A stretch of DNA of 64,000 nucleotides from Macrothele yani (lineage: Eukaryota > Arthropoda > Arachnida > Araneae > Macrothelidae): NCBI GenBank assembly GCA_039090855.1, contig CM076995.1:120044270-120108269 (forward strand), written 5' to 3'. The translations under genes and the position numbers were made by a program. Below, piece by piece: positions 45,478 to 58,330 of this stretch. The first letter of the stretch is position 1. Each line of letters begins with the position of its first letter. The notes beneath the pieces are model-generated. The model did no database searches and was not told the origin of the DNA. It saw only the letters and a program-made list of their open reading frames with translations.

Positions 45478-45688
45478 GACTGGGGGTTTGACAAACATTG
45501 TGAGAAACTCAATGGGCTAAACGCAGTGTCCTGCATCTAACTTAGGTTCACTGGTTCCAGGGAGGGGAGATAGACAGCGCTGAAAGACTAGCACACCACC
45601 CACATCCTCCCTGGAATTTGAACCCAAATCCATTTCAGATGAATGATTAGAAGTCAGTGTTTTGTACCATCAGCCACTGGGGCAGCTA
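45478..45688 (-). mobile_element. tRNA-derived SINE, old copy 7
   Basis: A diverged minus-strand copy starting after a C-run. GTGAGAAACTCAATGGGCTA, TTCACTGGTTCCAGGGAGG and the head end CAGCCACTGGGGCAGC (compare CCACCGGGGCGGC) are clear. No clean target duplication. Confidence 0.85.
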
Positions 45689-45699
45689 GCAAGTGGTTT

Positions 45700-47097
45700 C
45701 AGATTACCTATGGGGTAACTTACATACTGATGCAGTCATCCCCACTTCCATTTCGGATTTACACCACTACTAAAAAATTAAGAAACAATTGGCTTTCACA
45801 AGTAAAACCTTATGACTGTAGATATCTATAGACCATAAAGTATCAATGGCAATAATTAAAAGCCCATGCAACATGGCCTTACATACAAAATTAGTCTGAC
45901 TTACATGTGTGTAGAGGAACTAGAATTCTACTGTGTAAACGGTTTCTGTGGAGTCATTCTGATATTTCTCAGTTCATTCCATAATACATAATATTTTGTT
46001 AACTATAGATTGTAGACGACATTTAAGAGTCAATTATTACAGTGTTGTTGGAGAGGCACAAGGTGATCATTATCCAGGATGACAATGTCAATTCATGAAA
46101 TATGAAGATGAAAGAGTGCTTTGTAGGTAATTTTAGAATAATGGAAGCATTTTAAGGTGGCCTTTACATAGAAGACATGTGGTTATGATCCTACAGCATG
46201 ACAAATACTTGTTTCAAATCTGCAGACATCACAGAACTAGAAGTGAGGAACTAGTTCTCTTAAAAATGGAAATGTGGTAATGTGTGTTTCATTATCAACT
46301 AAAGTTTGTGGCAAGTTAAGTTGATAATGCATATTATTCAATCATACATAACATATTTACAGCAACAAGTGCAGCATGCATGTTAAATGTTTTATTGCAA
46401 TTCAGTAGCTGTAACTTATAATTATTAAGTGCCACATGCTTAATTTTCTTCTACCACAGAAGTTCCTAACTCAGTTCTCTCTGTATTCCTATTTTGGTTT
46501 TGCCATTGAATTCATCTATTTCCCCCATTTATTCCTCTTACCACTCTCGTATCTGCAGCTTCTAACCTCCTCTGGAGATTGACTTTTCACCGAACTCTTG
46601 TTGCCACACAAAGGGTACAGAGAAAAAAGACTGCCTAAACACTAATGTTAAATTCTGTGGTACCAGGCCACAGACTAAGAAGTAGACCTAGAACAGAATG
46701 AGCTAAAGGTGGGTACTTGGAAATATGTGTTTAAGGATGCAATACGGTCAAGGTAGAAAATCTTGTAATGGACAGAAGGAAATATAGACACTTCGTTACA
46801 AGTTTGTTTTTCTCAGATAGTTGCCTCTGCTAAATATATACTTAAACACTGAAAATAGGCATGAGTTAATATGTAATTAACACAGTGGTACATACCAATT
46901 TGTTAAAAGTAACAGACCCCCCCCCCCCCCGAAAGAAACACCATCAGTTATAACATTGCTCACTTACACAGACAAATTTCATGATCTCTTTGTCTTGTGA
47001 GAAGCTGTGGCTCTATGTATGCAAACATGTGTGTGCACACACACATATACACAATATATTTGTACATATATATATATATACATATAAAGATTACTAT
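45700..47097. other. AT-rich stretch without a gene
   Basis: A C-run at 46918-46930, a TA run at 47068-47080, no gene recognised. Confidence 0.5.
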
Positions 47098-47290
47098 AAA
47101 ATATTAACACACAACCATTTTCAAACCCCTACTAAACGAATGTCTCCCCAAATATCTTCCACAAATCTATACTTTGAGCCACCTTCTTCCATACACTCCA
47201 CCATGTTGTCAAATTCCATTCACACATCTCCCATGTGGTCTATGTTTTTTCCTGTCCCTTTGTATTCAGTCTAAAATCTCATTCGTACAA
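47098..47290 (-). pseudogene. LINE 3' fragment, same family as 5236-5885
   Basis: On the minus strand it reads, in broken frames, LDxIPRDRKKHRPHGRCVNG, then a GGVYGRRW-like block and GRHSFSRGLKMVV, parallel to the last 190 bp of the copy ending near 5870. Similarity probably extends further right but becomes unclear. Confidence 0.65.
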
Positions 47291-47299
47291 CAATTGTCA

Positions 47300-47760
47300 G
47301 TTCTTCTAACAATATGACTTGCTCATTCCTGCTTAAAGTTTTTACTTTGATCATGATATCAGGTGATTCTCTGATTATGTTGAAGATAAGACAGAAACTT
47401 CTTTAAATTGGTAATGGTGAATTTAATAGAAGCAAAACACTGCATACATTTCAGTATTTTGGATGAATAAAAAATGTACAAGAACTGAAGATTAGAAGAT
47501 GATGGGGCAAGTTTAAAAGTAACTGATGTCTGCGTCTACCTCCTACACGAGACTGATGAAAAAAAAAAAAGCTGAACTTTTTAATTAGGTAAAAAATCAG
47601 AATGCTGGCGACACAGTGTGAATAAAACACAGTATGAGCAAGACGAAGTTGTTCATGTTAATTTATTTATGTAATTATTAAATTGAACCACATTCAAAAT
47701 ACAAAATTATTAGCATTTAAAAATATAAGATAGACGAAACATTGCATGGAGGGGGGATAA
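47300..47760. other. AT-rich spacer
   Basis: No gene. Part near 47300-47430 may be further decayed LINE sequence on the minus strand. Confidence 0.4.
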
Positions 47761-47769
47761 TGATTATGG

Positions 47770-48400
47770 GTGAAGTCTTCGCACTGTCTGACTTCCTTTT
47801 TCAGAAATTTTCCCTTCATTTTCAAGCTGAAATACACATCTATTCAATAAAATGATATTTAACAACAATACAGAGCAAGAGGACATTACAGGAAACAAAA
47901 AAAAAAAAAAAAAAAAAAAAAATTACGGGAGAAATCTACACTGCGTCTAACTTTCGATTTCGAAAGCCATACTTCCGTCCTCTGACAGAAAACGACCCTC
48001 CCCCAAATTCCGTTCAGTTATGTATCGATCTTGAGTACCACACAAACGACGATGAAAAAGGTGAAATACCTCGAATCCGCCGAAAAATCTCATGCCTGAA
48101 GATTACAAGAAAATTTCCACGCCGTCTAACGTCCGTTTTCAAGCTGAAATACAAATATTTATGAAATAAAATATTTAAGAACAATACTGGGTAGAAGAAA
48201 CATCGTGAGAAAAGGGCATTACGTTAACAGGGAAAATATTTTCTCCATTCGAAAGTTTTAAAAGATGAAATATCGTTTCCTGACGGGAAATGAATCCCTC
48301 ACCCAACTAATATTCCCCAAATTTCTCTTCATTTTCGCATTCATCTTGAGATGACCCAAATGACGACGAAAAAGCGAAATTCCACGAATCCGCAGAAAAA
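47770..48400 (-). repeat. Diverged tandem satellite, inverted relative to 57570-58330
   Basis: TTTCAAGCTGAAATAC occurs near 47820 and 48137, and related text near 48335 (TTCATTTTCGCATTCATCTT). Each is the reverse complement of the unit core TTTCAGCTTGAAAATGGAGG found at 57740 and following. Between these words lie matching AATAAAAT-ATTTAA and TCTAACNTCCG-like segments. A poly(A) run (about 47889-47922) interrupts it. Two to three units. Confidence 0.7.
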
Positions 48401-48410
48401 TCTCATGTGT

Positions 48411-48905
48411 GCTACCTTGAACAACAGATATCAAGTGAGAACCATATCGAAGAAATTAATAGACACATAAGGCTTGGTTAGAAAACACTAAGAAAAAACA
48501 GTACAATTTTCAAGAGCAATTTACCATTATGTCTTAAAAGAGAAGTGTTTAATCAATGCATCCTTCCAGCTGTTACTTATGAATGAGAGAATGGACCTTA
48601 ACTGGAGAGATGGATGCTTGGTGTAACCAGGAAAGATGGGAAAAGGAATGCATGATTCAGGAAAATGACAAGTTGACAATAGCATGATTGAAGTAAAGAC
48701 ATTCAAGTGGCAATGGGGTGGACTAACTACTAGAGGAAACAACCACAGCTGGACAACTAAAACACTAGACTGGATACCAACGGACAGGGCAAGATCTAGA
48801 ACAACATGTAGGAGATGGGTGGATGAAATTCAAAAAAATGCCAGAGTGACATAATATAGAGCTGTGGTCTACAGAAATTTTTGGAGATCTTCACCTAACA
48901 ATGTA
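48411..48905 (+). pseudogene. LINE 3' fragment, same family as 5236-5885
   Basis: Starts YLEQQISSENHIEEINR-like text (compare YLGQQISSKGHIDEEINRR), then STIFKSNLPLCLKREVFNQC and ILPAVTYE. In nucleotides it matches the 5236 copy closely over TGCTTGGTGTAACCAGGAAA near 48613. It ends near 48890 with the same CTTCACCTAACAATG tail region. Several stops. Confidence 0.78.
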
Positions 48906-49829
48906 CTGAAAATGAATGATGATATGTAATTGCTTGAAAAGATATTTTTTTAATATTTATGGCCAGCAAAGGGAGGAAACCAGTTCATTAACTAACTAAA
49001 CTGCATGCAAAGCTAACATATTGTGTATTTCCTTCTATAAAAAGTTTCCAAAAGAATAAACACACAGATTTAGACATCACCAGATACAATTAATAAGAAA
49101 CAAATTACTTCTTTCATGAATAATAACAATGTGAAATTTATTAATATTACTAAAAGTAATGAACATGTTTCATAAATTGACAACAATAATTGATCTAAAA
49201 ACCCAAAATGTAGGAGCACATAAATGTCACAAAACAAACCTTTAAAAAAAGATAGGAGGGGGATCTAAAAATTTCAAACACCAAAGTAAACCAAACAAAT
49301 AATAAGATGTACATGACTAAGGAGTATTAAACAAAGATTTTTATTTTAATTTGATTCTAACAATGCAGATATATGAGTAGAAATACACTTCATGAGTGTT
49401 TTTGCTCTATAAACAAGAATTTACAGTTGTATAAGTACACAACATGCATTTATTACACTGGTGGAATGTTACAAATATGAAACATGGACATCATCAGTAA
49501 AACTGTTCATGACTTCAGGGTATTGCAAATAATATTTTTCAAAATACTAATTGATATATTTTTTATATATACTAAGAGGAATGGAGATAAAAAGGTTATA
49601 AAGTTGTTAAAACTACAATGCACAGCAAATAAGCCCTTACACATTTCTATTCAAAAGAGAAAAATCAAACTGGAATTCTTACTGCATGGCATATGAATGT
49701 AGCATGAATAAAAATCAAATTAGAACATCTTATGCTAATTCGAAATTTCAGAAGTACAAATGATCTTGAAAACGTGTTTGATTGCTACAGATGAAGAAAA
49801 ACCAAGGCATTTCAATTCTGATAGTGGTC
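48906..49829. other. AT-rich spacer
   Basis: No gene recognised. Confidence 0.5.
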
Positions 49830-49831
49830 TA

Positions 49832-50371
49832 CCGTACTTTCTGATTATAACACCGCTGTGCTAAACTCGATTTTAGAAATACAGCAGTGAAATGCAGCAT
49901 TTAACTAGGAGCACGCTGCTTATAATAGTTTTTTGTAACATTAAAAATTTCAACTGTCAATTATGATCAATAAAAAAACTTCTTCATAAGCCATTTGCGA
50001 TAGACATTGAGCCATAAAGATGCAGATCGTTGATTCTTCATTGATTATTAGCATGGGAATGGTAGCCCTGCAGCCTGGAAAATGAAGAAATCAAAACATA
50101 AACCTGCATCTTTACTTGAATAGGTAATTTGGAGAGATCTGATAAATTTTTATCCCGAGAAATTTTTTCGAAAACATTTTTAGTCTGAAACAAACTGTAA
50201 CCTTTGTCATTTGTGGCAGAAGCAGGACATTCCCATTTTTATAAACTTCGTTGGTAACAAAAGTTTTGCGATTGAAAAATGAACATAGTTTTATTCCTCA
50301 AATAAAATTTTCACATGGTGCGCTTACTTGCAGCTTTAAACTATGTGCGGCATTATTCTCGGAAAATACGG
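49832..50371. mobile_element. Non-autonomous DNA element with CCGTA ends (pogo-type)
   Basis: The left end is TACCGTACTTTCTGATTATA (TA at 49830-49831) and the right end, on the minus strand, TACCGTATTTTCCGAGAATA (TA at 50372-50373). The inner text GCTGCTTATAATAG matches the style of the related elements at 53263 and 62443. There is no transposase. Confidence 0.7.
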
Positions 50372-50373
50372 TA

Positions 50374-53260
50374 CTTGAAATCATTCACAGTAATAGGAAA
50401 GGGCATAAAAATAATAATATAGGAAACTCAAAAATGTGCAGAACATAAAACAATAAAAACAATAATAGCATATAATACACAAATATATATTACTATAAAA
50501 GATATTTATGTGTGTTTGTATATATATATATATAGTGTAGAGATAATACATATAGTTTCCTACCACTTTCCTTCATCTTCCAGTTGTATTTTTAATATTA
50601 CAATGATTTTGAGTACAAGTGCTAAATACCATTGCAAGGGACTTAACTGCTCTAATTACTATCAGTTTTTGTTGAGGACAAAGCATCCATTTTTCATTTC
50701 AAAGTCTAGTTGAAAAGCACAAACACAGTAAAAATGAGTATGAAAATGATACAAAATAATCCTGCAATTAGGAGTGGTAAGCATTACCCTGATGAGTGAA
50801 GTGGGTAGTATGAGTATTACAGAGCCAGTGAAAGGGAGGGGCAGTTCATTACCAACTGCATGTAAAAATTCATACCATTCAGTCCTGTTTGCAACAGACT
50901 ATACAAAAAGCAGAATTTAAACCAGCCCAAGGAAATTTAAAAAGCCAGTTAACTCACCTATGCATATCTGAAAATTGATTGTGAAAATTCATATTTCTCA
51001 GTCTTGTCAATCAATATGCTATCCTAAAGAATACATAGTGTGCTATAATGACTTTCCAAACAAATGGTGACAGTGAAAACCAAAAATACAGATTCTTTAA
51101 CCTTCCAGCACCCTCTGAAAGATCCACAACAAAATAATTTTAGGAGGCTTGTCCAAAGTGATTGCCTTCCATAATATCTAAAAAGATCACACTGGAATCA
51201 CCATGTTTCAATCTTTCAGTTACATCTGATCTCAACAAACCCTTTCACTGTGTAGTGGAACATACCAAACTCCATCCCCTCCCCAGTAACCACTTTTTCA
51301 TTTCATGAATGCCGTACATGTTCAGAATTGCTAAGCTTTCTGTTGCGTAGGTGTGACTTATTGAGTAAGCTGCAAACCCTCTACCCTGCCTCTACAGCAG
51401 TTTATTACTAAAAATTTATAGAACAGTATATGTTGCCTCTTTTCATGACACTTTTGCTTTAGTCTCCTCAGGTACTTTATTTGCTGGAGAAAGACACATA
51501 CTCTCAGTTCAAGTCATTGGTTTCAGTTTTGTTTTTCAAATTCTTCAAATGCATCTGATTTTTCTAGCTTTGTGGTTGTCCTTTTGTTTTCCCTCCCTAA
51601 ATCTATACACAAGGAGCTAATTCAAAACCATTTTCCCATTGAAGTTATTTTCATTCTATGTGCTATTCTTCTGCTGCTTCATAACTGCATGTCCTTGCCT
51701 CACTGGCAAAGTCTAACCATTTACCTAGATCTACACTTCAAGGATTATCTTCATCTTATCTACACTTCAAGGTCATCTGCTTCCATCAGATGTCCTCTGC
51801 AGCCACACTGTAGTGCTACATTTCTGCTTATCTCCATTAGATTTTGCTCACTAGTGTCAGATGTGCGAATGTGTAGCTATGTCCAGTTTTTCCTGCACGA
51901 TTTAGCTTACATCTGATATCAACATCTGTCCACTTAAAAACCAAGAGAGCTTTTTCTCTGTGCATATCAATACCAAAAACAGTACCTAGCATTTGAGTGA
52001 TTCCTTTCACCACACTAATGAGATCTCTAGAAAAACTATACACAATGATGCACGAGTAGCTTACCATAAATCAGATGTAAGAACGATTGCAAATTCTCTA
52101 TCCTTCCATTTTTGTTCTCATTTGACAGCAATTTATCCTTTTTACATCTCTTTACAATATGAAACAACACACAAAATCTTAAAAATACACAACATAGACA
52201 GATAAAAGGTAAGAACATTAGGCATACTTATTACCACTACATATAGAACACTATTTCCTCAAAGTCCCATTATTTAAAACTATCTTTGGTTATTAGTTCC
52301 TTCCAAACAATATTACATGTATACACTCCACCCGTCTTGTGGTGCAACAAGTGAAAAAGTTATTGGGATGAGGGAGTGAACATGAACTGGTGCAAGTAGT
52401 AGCTGCAAGGTTCACCTCACCATTTTTGAGAGAAACCAGCCCGACCGATGCCCTTGAAATACCAGAAAGCAATGCTATTGAGGAGCAAGAAGTTTCAAGA
52501 TTCCTAAGTTCTGACACCCCAGTTCTGTAATACACTTATTTTAAAATGACAGGAAATATATATTACTTCGAGCAAAACAGCATAGAGAAAATATGTAAGA
52601 ACTGCAATCCTTTGGTTTCCCACACTGTTCCACAGATGTATCTCTAGACTGAAACACTGTGAAGTGTACTATTTTAGTTAACAAAGTTGTAGAATGATGT
52701 TATGTAAGCCCTGAAGTCTGTTGGTACACACAGTAACTGGAAATATCTCCAGTGCCTGGATATAGGACAAGGTGTGTGAGTGCGCCAATGTACACATTTT
52801 GAGATACTTAAAAACTTGAACTGTAAAGTCTATGTACTGAGCTCAAATTCCTTGGGGGGGGGTCCTTCTAAACAAATCCATGGAATAGATAGATAACATT
52901 TGTGATGCAACTTAAACACATTCAGAAGAGATACTAAATACAGCACCAAAAGATAAAAAAAATAACGATGCTACAACTTGCTCTTTTTGTTTCAGAAGTA
53001 CAGTCACCAATAAAAAAAAAAATAAGTGTAAAAAAACACTGGACGAACTTCAGCTGCAATACTAATCTAGCTTTGGGCACCACAAATGAAAATAAATTCA
53101 GAGATATGGATAATAAGATGTACAGTAAATTACCTCTTTGTACCCAGTATTAATTCAGGTAATTAAACTTTTATTGTTGACCTTACCAAAGTCACCTATT
53201 GAGTGAATTCCATTCTTAAGTTGTGCCCTCAGTGGTACATGTGAATACCTTTGCAACAAA
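50374..53260. other. AT-rich stretch without a gene
   Basis: A TA run at 50519-50536, a G-run near 52855 and scattered short frames. The frame at 52293-52535 (minus) has no recognised domain. A short internal repeat ATCTACACTTCAAGG occurs near 51729 and 51758. Confidence 0.5.
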
Positions 53261-53730
53261 TACCGTATTTTTTGTCTTATAATCCGTGGATTATCTGCTA
53301 AAAAGTTTAAAATATAGGTTCTGCATTATATGTGGATTAAATTTTTTTTCTTTACAACCCTTCGATTTAAAAAAAAAATCTGCAGCATAATTGTGCAGGG
53401 GGGGGGGTTATAATTGGAAAAGGAACTCCCTCGGAAGAATTTTCCTCAGTTCAGAAGTTTCTACGGAGCGGGGAGGTCAGGGAGCAGGGGGGAGGAATGT
53501 CGTAACGAAAGATCGGGAAAGTTGTGGGGAGGGACGGCAAAGTCATTTTGTATCGTTGAGAAGATCGTGCCGTCTCTGTTTTTGGAACAAGGCCAAAGAA
53601 GTAAGGACAGCGCTTGCTACATGAACCTGGGCGTTCCTCCTTTCGGATCTCATGTGCGCTGCCTTGTGTTCAGTTTGTCTTTCGCCGTTTTGACCATCGC
53701 TGTTGCTGCCATTTTCCTTCATTGTTATTC

Positions 53731-53820
53731 ATGTCTTTGAAAAGGAAAAGCTTCAATTACACAGCCGAATTTAAACTTGAAGTGGTGGACACAATTGTGA
53801 ACTATCGCGCAGTGACATGA
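53731..53820 (+). pseudogene. N-terminal stub of a pogo/Tigger-type transposase
   Basis: MSLKRKSFNYTAEFKLEVVD and ten more codons before a stop. The pattern RKSY-TAEFKLEVV is the first helix of the Brinker-like/pogo DNA-binding domain that opens many of these transposases. The catalytic domain is missing. The frame stops exactly where a 34-bp tandem duplication begins (53795-53858), so a local rearrangement probably ended it. Confidence 0.5.
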
Positions 53821-53858
53821 TTATAAACTTGTGAACTATCGCGCAGTGACATGATTAT
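53795..53858 (+). repeat. 34-bp tandem duplication
   Basis: TTGTGAACTATCGCGCAGTG occurs at 53795 and 53829, each followed by ACATGATTAT. It disrupts the pogo-type frame. Confidence 0.92.
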
Positions 53859-54453
53859 CACTGCACAATAGTTTTGAGGTCAGAAAACAATCTTACGGTA
53901 ACAGGCGGAAAGCCTCTGTGCCGCGATTTAAAACTTAAACAAATCCGCATGTAAATTCCGCCGGAGAATTCACGGAAGTTTTTTATTGGCCCACGTAAGC
54001 CGATCCCCAGACTCTGAAAGCAGGATTTCCTCCAAAAACTTTCGACTTATACGGGAGTACATAGGTATTTTTATGACTTGTTCTGTATCAGCTTTTCGTC
54101 ATTGGCAAGGTGTAATGCAATACTCTGGAGCTGCATCGGCATGATCTATGGGTGCCACACCCTTTATCTGTCCGGAGATAAAAACATGAAAAAGTAACCT
54201 TTAGAAATGAATTTCTTCATTTAATAAAATCGTTTTTTTTTCCCCTTACTTCTTCGGATTAATGGGTCATTATGTGACCGACTTTTCTGTCAGTAATTCC
54301 ACTTCCGGTTCAACATCTATGATGTGCAGATTATACTGCGATTTTTTTCCCCTGAATGTCACAGTCTGCGGATTATACGAAGGAAAAAAAAATTATGTGA
54401 ATTTCGTGGTCTGCGGATTATATGCCGGTGTGAATACGACAAAAATTACGGTA

Positions 54454-54668
54454 ACTTACTTTTTGGCCCAAACATGTATTTTTTGAGGTTTTGGTCAACT
54501 TAAAATTCATGCACAGAAATTAAATATTTCAGCTTCCTCCTGCTTTGGGACACTATTGTTGTTGTGCAGATATGACTGAACAGGTGTCACGTCTAATACA
54601 GGTGGAGATGTTGGTCAGTGCTGCAGGACATCAATGGAAAACCTCATGGTTTTGTAATTACATTCCAC

Positions 54669-54709
<41 letters not shown>

Positions 54710-56160
54710 ATGATAAAAACTTTGTAATTATTTCAGTTTTAGAGCTTTACAGACGGCAAGTGTGTGAGAAGAGTATATGCTGTGATTACCCTTTTTCTAC
54801 AAGATTAATAAATCGTTAAATTTTCCTATGCAAGATTACAAATCTAAGAAAAGCTAATCATAACAGTGTTTAATATGCGATTTGACAGAATGCAGACAGA
54901 ATAGGTAGGATGGGGAGAGAACTGAATGGAAAACAAATTTGATTTAAATGAAATGAACAATGAAGATCTGAGATACAGAACATGTGGAAACTTATTTTAG
55001 AAAGGAATAAAGTTCACTGTGCATAATTTTAAATAAAGTGATGAAAGAAATAAAGTAAAATATGTACAAAAAATAATAAAGGACAGGTTAAAAAAGGCTA
55101 AAGTAATGTAAGAAAAAAAAGTCTTTTTTTCACCAGGATAGAACTAAAAAAAGAATGTAACTTATTTATGTACACAATTTGTAGGTTTTGGAGAATCAAG
55201 AGTGATTTTTAGATAATCATAGCAGGTTCCAACAAGGTTTGCATTCTTCCAAGCAAAATAAATTCAAGCATTGCACTTTTCAAGGACAGTTTAAAACCAA
55301 ATTATCATATGGGTGTACTGTCGGGCGGGCGGTCAGTAAGTAGGTATTTTAGCAAGTTTTAACCATTAAACTTAGTTGGGACAGGTACACCTTTAATGAT
55401 CTGCCCGTTACCCCCTGCCCTCCTGTTAGTTTTCTTATTTTATTAACTTTGAATTTCCCCTCTGTTTTGGTGTTTTTCAAAATCATTTGATTTTGTGGAA
55501 TATTTTGAAAGGGAACATTATTTTCATATTCACCCTCTGGCAAGAGCGTGTCCCTAACCCCACTCAACAGAAGCACATCATGATTTGCAAATACACCATT
55601 CTGCTTATTTTAATCGTATGGCTGATGTTTTACTCTGTAGTGATGTCATAGGCAAGATACCAACTGTCCACGTGCTCCCCTGAGTTGAACGCAAGTTCTG
55701 TGCTATTTGATGAGCTTGGTGCTTTTATCAGAACTACACAGAAATCTCCAATACAATTTTTAGCACAAACGATTATTTTACACATGCTCTTTTATATCAT
55801 TTATTAAAAAACAAGACAAAAAAAAATTTGAGTACCATTTATGGAGTCCAATTTTTCCAAGGACTTGAAAATGAACTTTTTCCCAAGGACTCTTCAATGT
55901 CTTCAAGGAGCATACAAACCATGTCCAAAAAAATGTGCTAACACTATAAAAACCAACATTTCAAAAACTCAAATTTGATGTTCATCAGTGACTTCCCTGA
56001 ATTAATTCCCTATGATAAAGTAAGTTCTGCAAAACCAGTGAAATCTATATGCCATATATAACCAGATATTTTATCTTCATATGCCATAACAGCTCAATGG
56101 ACCACTTAATGTCCATGCTATCTCTTAATTTATGTGCATATTTGTACATTGACACATGAA
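54454..56160. other. AT-rich stretch with an AC microsatellite
   Basis: An AC run of about 16 repeats at 54674-54706. No gene recognised. Confidence 0.6.
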
Positions 56161-56163
56161 AAC

Positions 56164-56590
56164 AACTTATCTTTTTGAGGTTTGGCTCCCTTCTTGCACG
56201 TTAATAGCGTGGTTCTTGTAGGGTCTCCCAGGGCAAGTTGATGTTTTTCCTCTTCTTCTGTTCTTTATGTTACACACATATATTTGCAGGTCAGACATAT
56301 CTAGCATCCCCCATGAAGGCTTGTTGTTCTTTTTGATTTTGTTTGAGTTTTAACTGCCATTTGAGCTATTTCCCTTTCAGACGGCAGTTAAAACTCAAAC
56401 GAAATCAAAAAGAACAACAAGCTTGCGTGGGGGATGTTAGATATGTCTGACCTGCAATTATACCTGTGTAATGTACAGAACAAAAGATGAGGAAAAAACA
56501 TCAACTTGCCCTGCAAGACACTACAAGAACCCCACTGTTAACATGCAAGAAATGTTACAAGAGGGAGGCAAACCTCAAAAAGGTAAGTTG
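56164..56590. repeat. Long inverted repeat, arms about 200 bp, short loop
   Basis: The left arm (56164-56370) and right arm (56378-56590) are reverse complements at roughly 85-90% by eye. Matched blocks include GGCAAGTTGATGTTTTT, GCAGGTCAGACATATCTA, CTTGTTGTTCTTTTTGATTT and GTTTGAGTTTTAACTGCC. Only a few bases in the centre (about 56371-56377 and neighbours) are unpaired. Near the outer end of the right arm is AAGGTAAGT, a strong splice-donor-like word, which could be chance. No terminal duplication found. Confidence 0.92.
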
Positions 56591-56599
56591 CCTTCATGT

Positions 56600-57569
56600 G
56601 TCAATATTTTTTGTTATACCTTATGTACTGCAAAACAATTTAATTTGTTCATAGCTGAAATAAGCACAGCAAAACTGAAGTGAGACTTCTATATTTTACA
56701 AGAGTAGTTTCCACACCAAGCAATGAAATCTGCAGTATATTCAAAATTTAAATTATAATACTCTCTCTCTCTCTCTTTCATATGGCATACTTCCAAATCT
56801 GCAATGGTGTACATAATGTAATTTTTACACACAGTGTATCTGAAAGTTCTTACATTTCTATCAGAAGTTACTCAAAAGCACAAAAGTGTATTTCTGCAGT
56901 ATCAAAGGATATTTTGTATGAATATATTCATGTACTGTGTGTACATGACCATGAATGAGAGGGAGAAAAAATGAAAAAGAAACAAACACAAAAAACAGCC
57001 ACTTATGCTAAAACAATAATTATGTAGAATTAAATGGAATTTGGCTAAACAAAACAAATTACATGAGATATTTAAGAGTTAAATTTTGGACCATTCTATT
57101 TTCAGGGGTACAATACAAATGGTTTCCTATTAAAGCACTTACTGCCCATTTTTTTTTCACTACCCTTCAATTCCTGAATTCATCACGAGAGATTTCAAAT
57201 AAATATTTTGAAAAAAAATATCAGTAATTAATTAACAAACATGATTTGCAATCTGTTTACATAAAGATGACAGTCTTCAATTATTCATGCTCTCTTTCTA
57301 AAACTGTTTATTTCACAATGATATAGTAAGTAAAAGACAAACCTTGATGAGAATAAAAAACTTAAAAATCTAAACCTTTAATGACAAAATAGGTTATTGA
57401 GTAAGTCAACACCTGTGTAGCAGAATCACAGCAATGGGCAATGTATGTTGCAGATTTTAATTTGGTTCTGCAAACAAAAATGATATCCCCAGAATCTTTA
57501 TTATGGCCCTGCAGGATAAAAATGACATTCCCCAAACCCTTTGTAATCCTCTCTTGCAGACTCCCAATC
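56600..57569. other. AT-rich stretch with a CT microsatellite
   Basis: A CT run at 56761-56778. No gene recognised. Confidence 0.55.
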
Positions 57570-58330
57570 ATGAGATAAGTTTTCCACCTGGGGACGGAAT
57601 TCAGTCTTTCAAAATTTTCCGAAAATGGAAGTTAGGCGAAGTGAAGATTTCTCTCATAATTGTAGCTTTTTTTTTTTTACTCGTGATGTGTGTTCTGTCC
57701 AGGTTATTGATAAATATAATCTTATTGCGTAAACGTGTTTCAGCTTGAAAATGGAGGCAACAATTTCTGAAAACTGAAGTTGGATGGAGTGCTGTAATCT
57801 TACATTCTTTTTCGCACGATGCCCTACCTGCTTGGTATTGTTGTTAAATGTTTTATTCTATAAAATATTTGTATTTCATCTTGAAAATGGAGGGAAAATT
57901 TTCCAAAACGGAAGTTGGATGGAACACAGATTTCTCTCAATTTTAATTTGTTTTTCCGTGAGGTTTCCTCTGCCCAAATATTGTTGCTAAATACCATTTT
58001 GTTGTAGAAATGTTTGTGTTTCAGCTGAAAAATGAAGGCAAAAATTCCAGGCAACAGAAGCTAAAGGGAGCAGAAATTTCTCAGTGATCCCTTACCTCAC
58101 ACACCCATGACGTTGTTCCCCTTCCTACATTGTTTTCTCACACACCCATGACGTTGTTCCCCTTCCTACATTGTTTTATTAGATACCATTGATTTACACA
58201 AATGCTTATAATTTAAGATTGAAAATGGAGGGGGAAATTTTCTGAAAATGGAAGTTGACGGATTGAAGATTTCTTTTGACCCCCCCCCCCTGATGTTTTC
58301 TCTGACCAGTGGCGATGGGTCATTATGGGC
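57570..58330 (+). repeat. Diverged tandem satellite, period about 140 bp
   Basis: The unit core TTTCAGCTTGAAAATGGAGG, followed by a GGAAGTTGGATGGAGTG-like block, then TTTCTCTCAATTTTAATT and TTGTTGCTAAATACCATTTT, recurs with its core near 57740, 57880 and 58020, and again near 58210. A partial earlier unit starts near 57585. Spacing is 139-140 bp until a 41-bp duplication lengthens one unit. Units differ by many substitutions, so the array is old. A further unit lies at 59220-59400 and an inverted block at 47770-48400. Confidence 0.85.
58096..58177 (+). repeat. 41-bp perfect tandem duplication
   Basis: CTCACACACCCATGACGTTG occurs at 58096 and 58137 with identical following text. It lies inside one satellite unit. 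Confidence 0.95.

Larger units (their letters stand above)
53263..54451 (+). mobile_element. Pogo-type DNA transposon, internally deleted
   Basis: The left end is TACCGTATTTTTTGTCTTAT (TA 53261-53262), and the right end, on the minus strand, TTACCGTAATTTTTGTCGTA (TA 54452-54453). Both shoulders contain repeats of CTGCGGATTATA or its relatives. An N-terminal DNA-binding stub is the only coding left. Confidence 0.75.

Noticed and set aside
53391..53740. Two overlapping plus-strand frames rich in Gly, Arg and Ser
   Set aside because: They lie in the leader of the pogo-type element, have no known domain, and only the short stub from 53731 matches a transposase start.
56471..56683. Coding exon ending at the AAGGTAAGT donor-like site
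   Set aside because: The frame lies in one arm of an inverted repeat, has no recognised domain, and the opposite arm carries similar text; the donor word alone is not enough.
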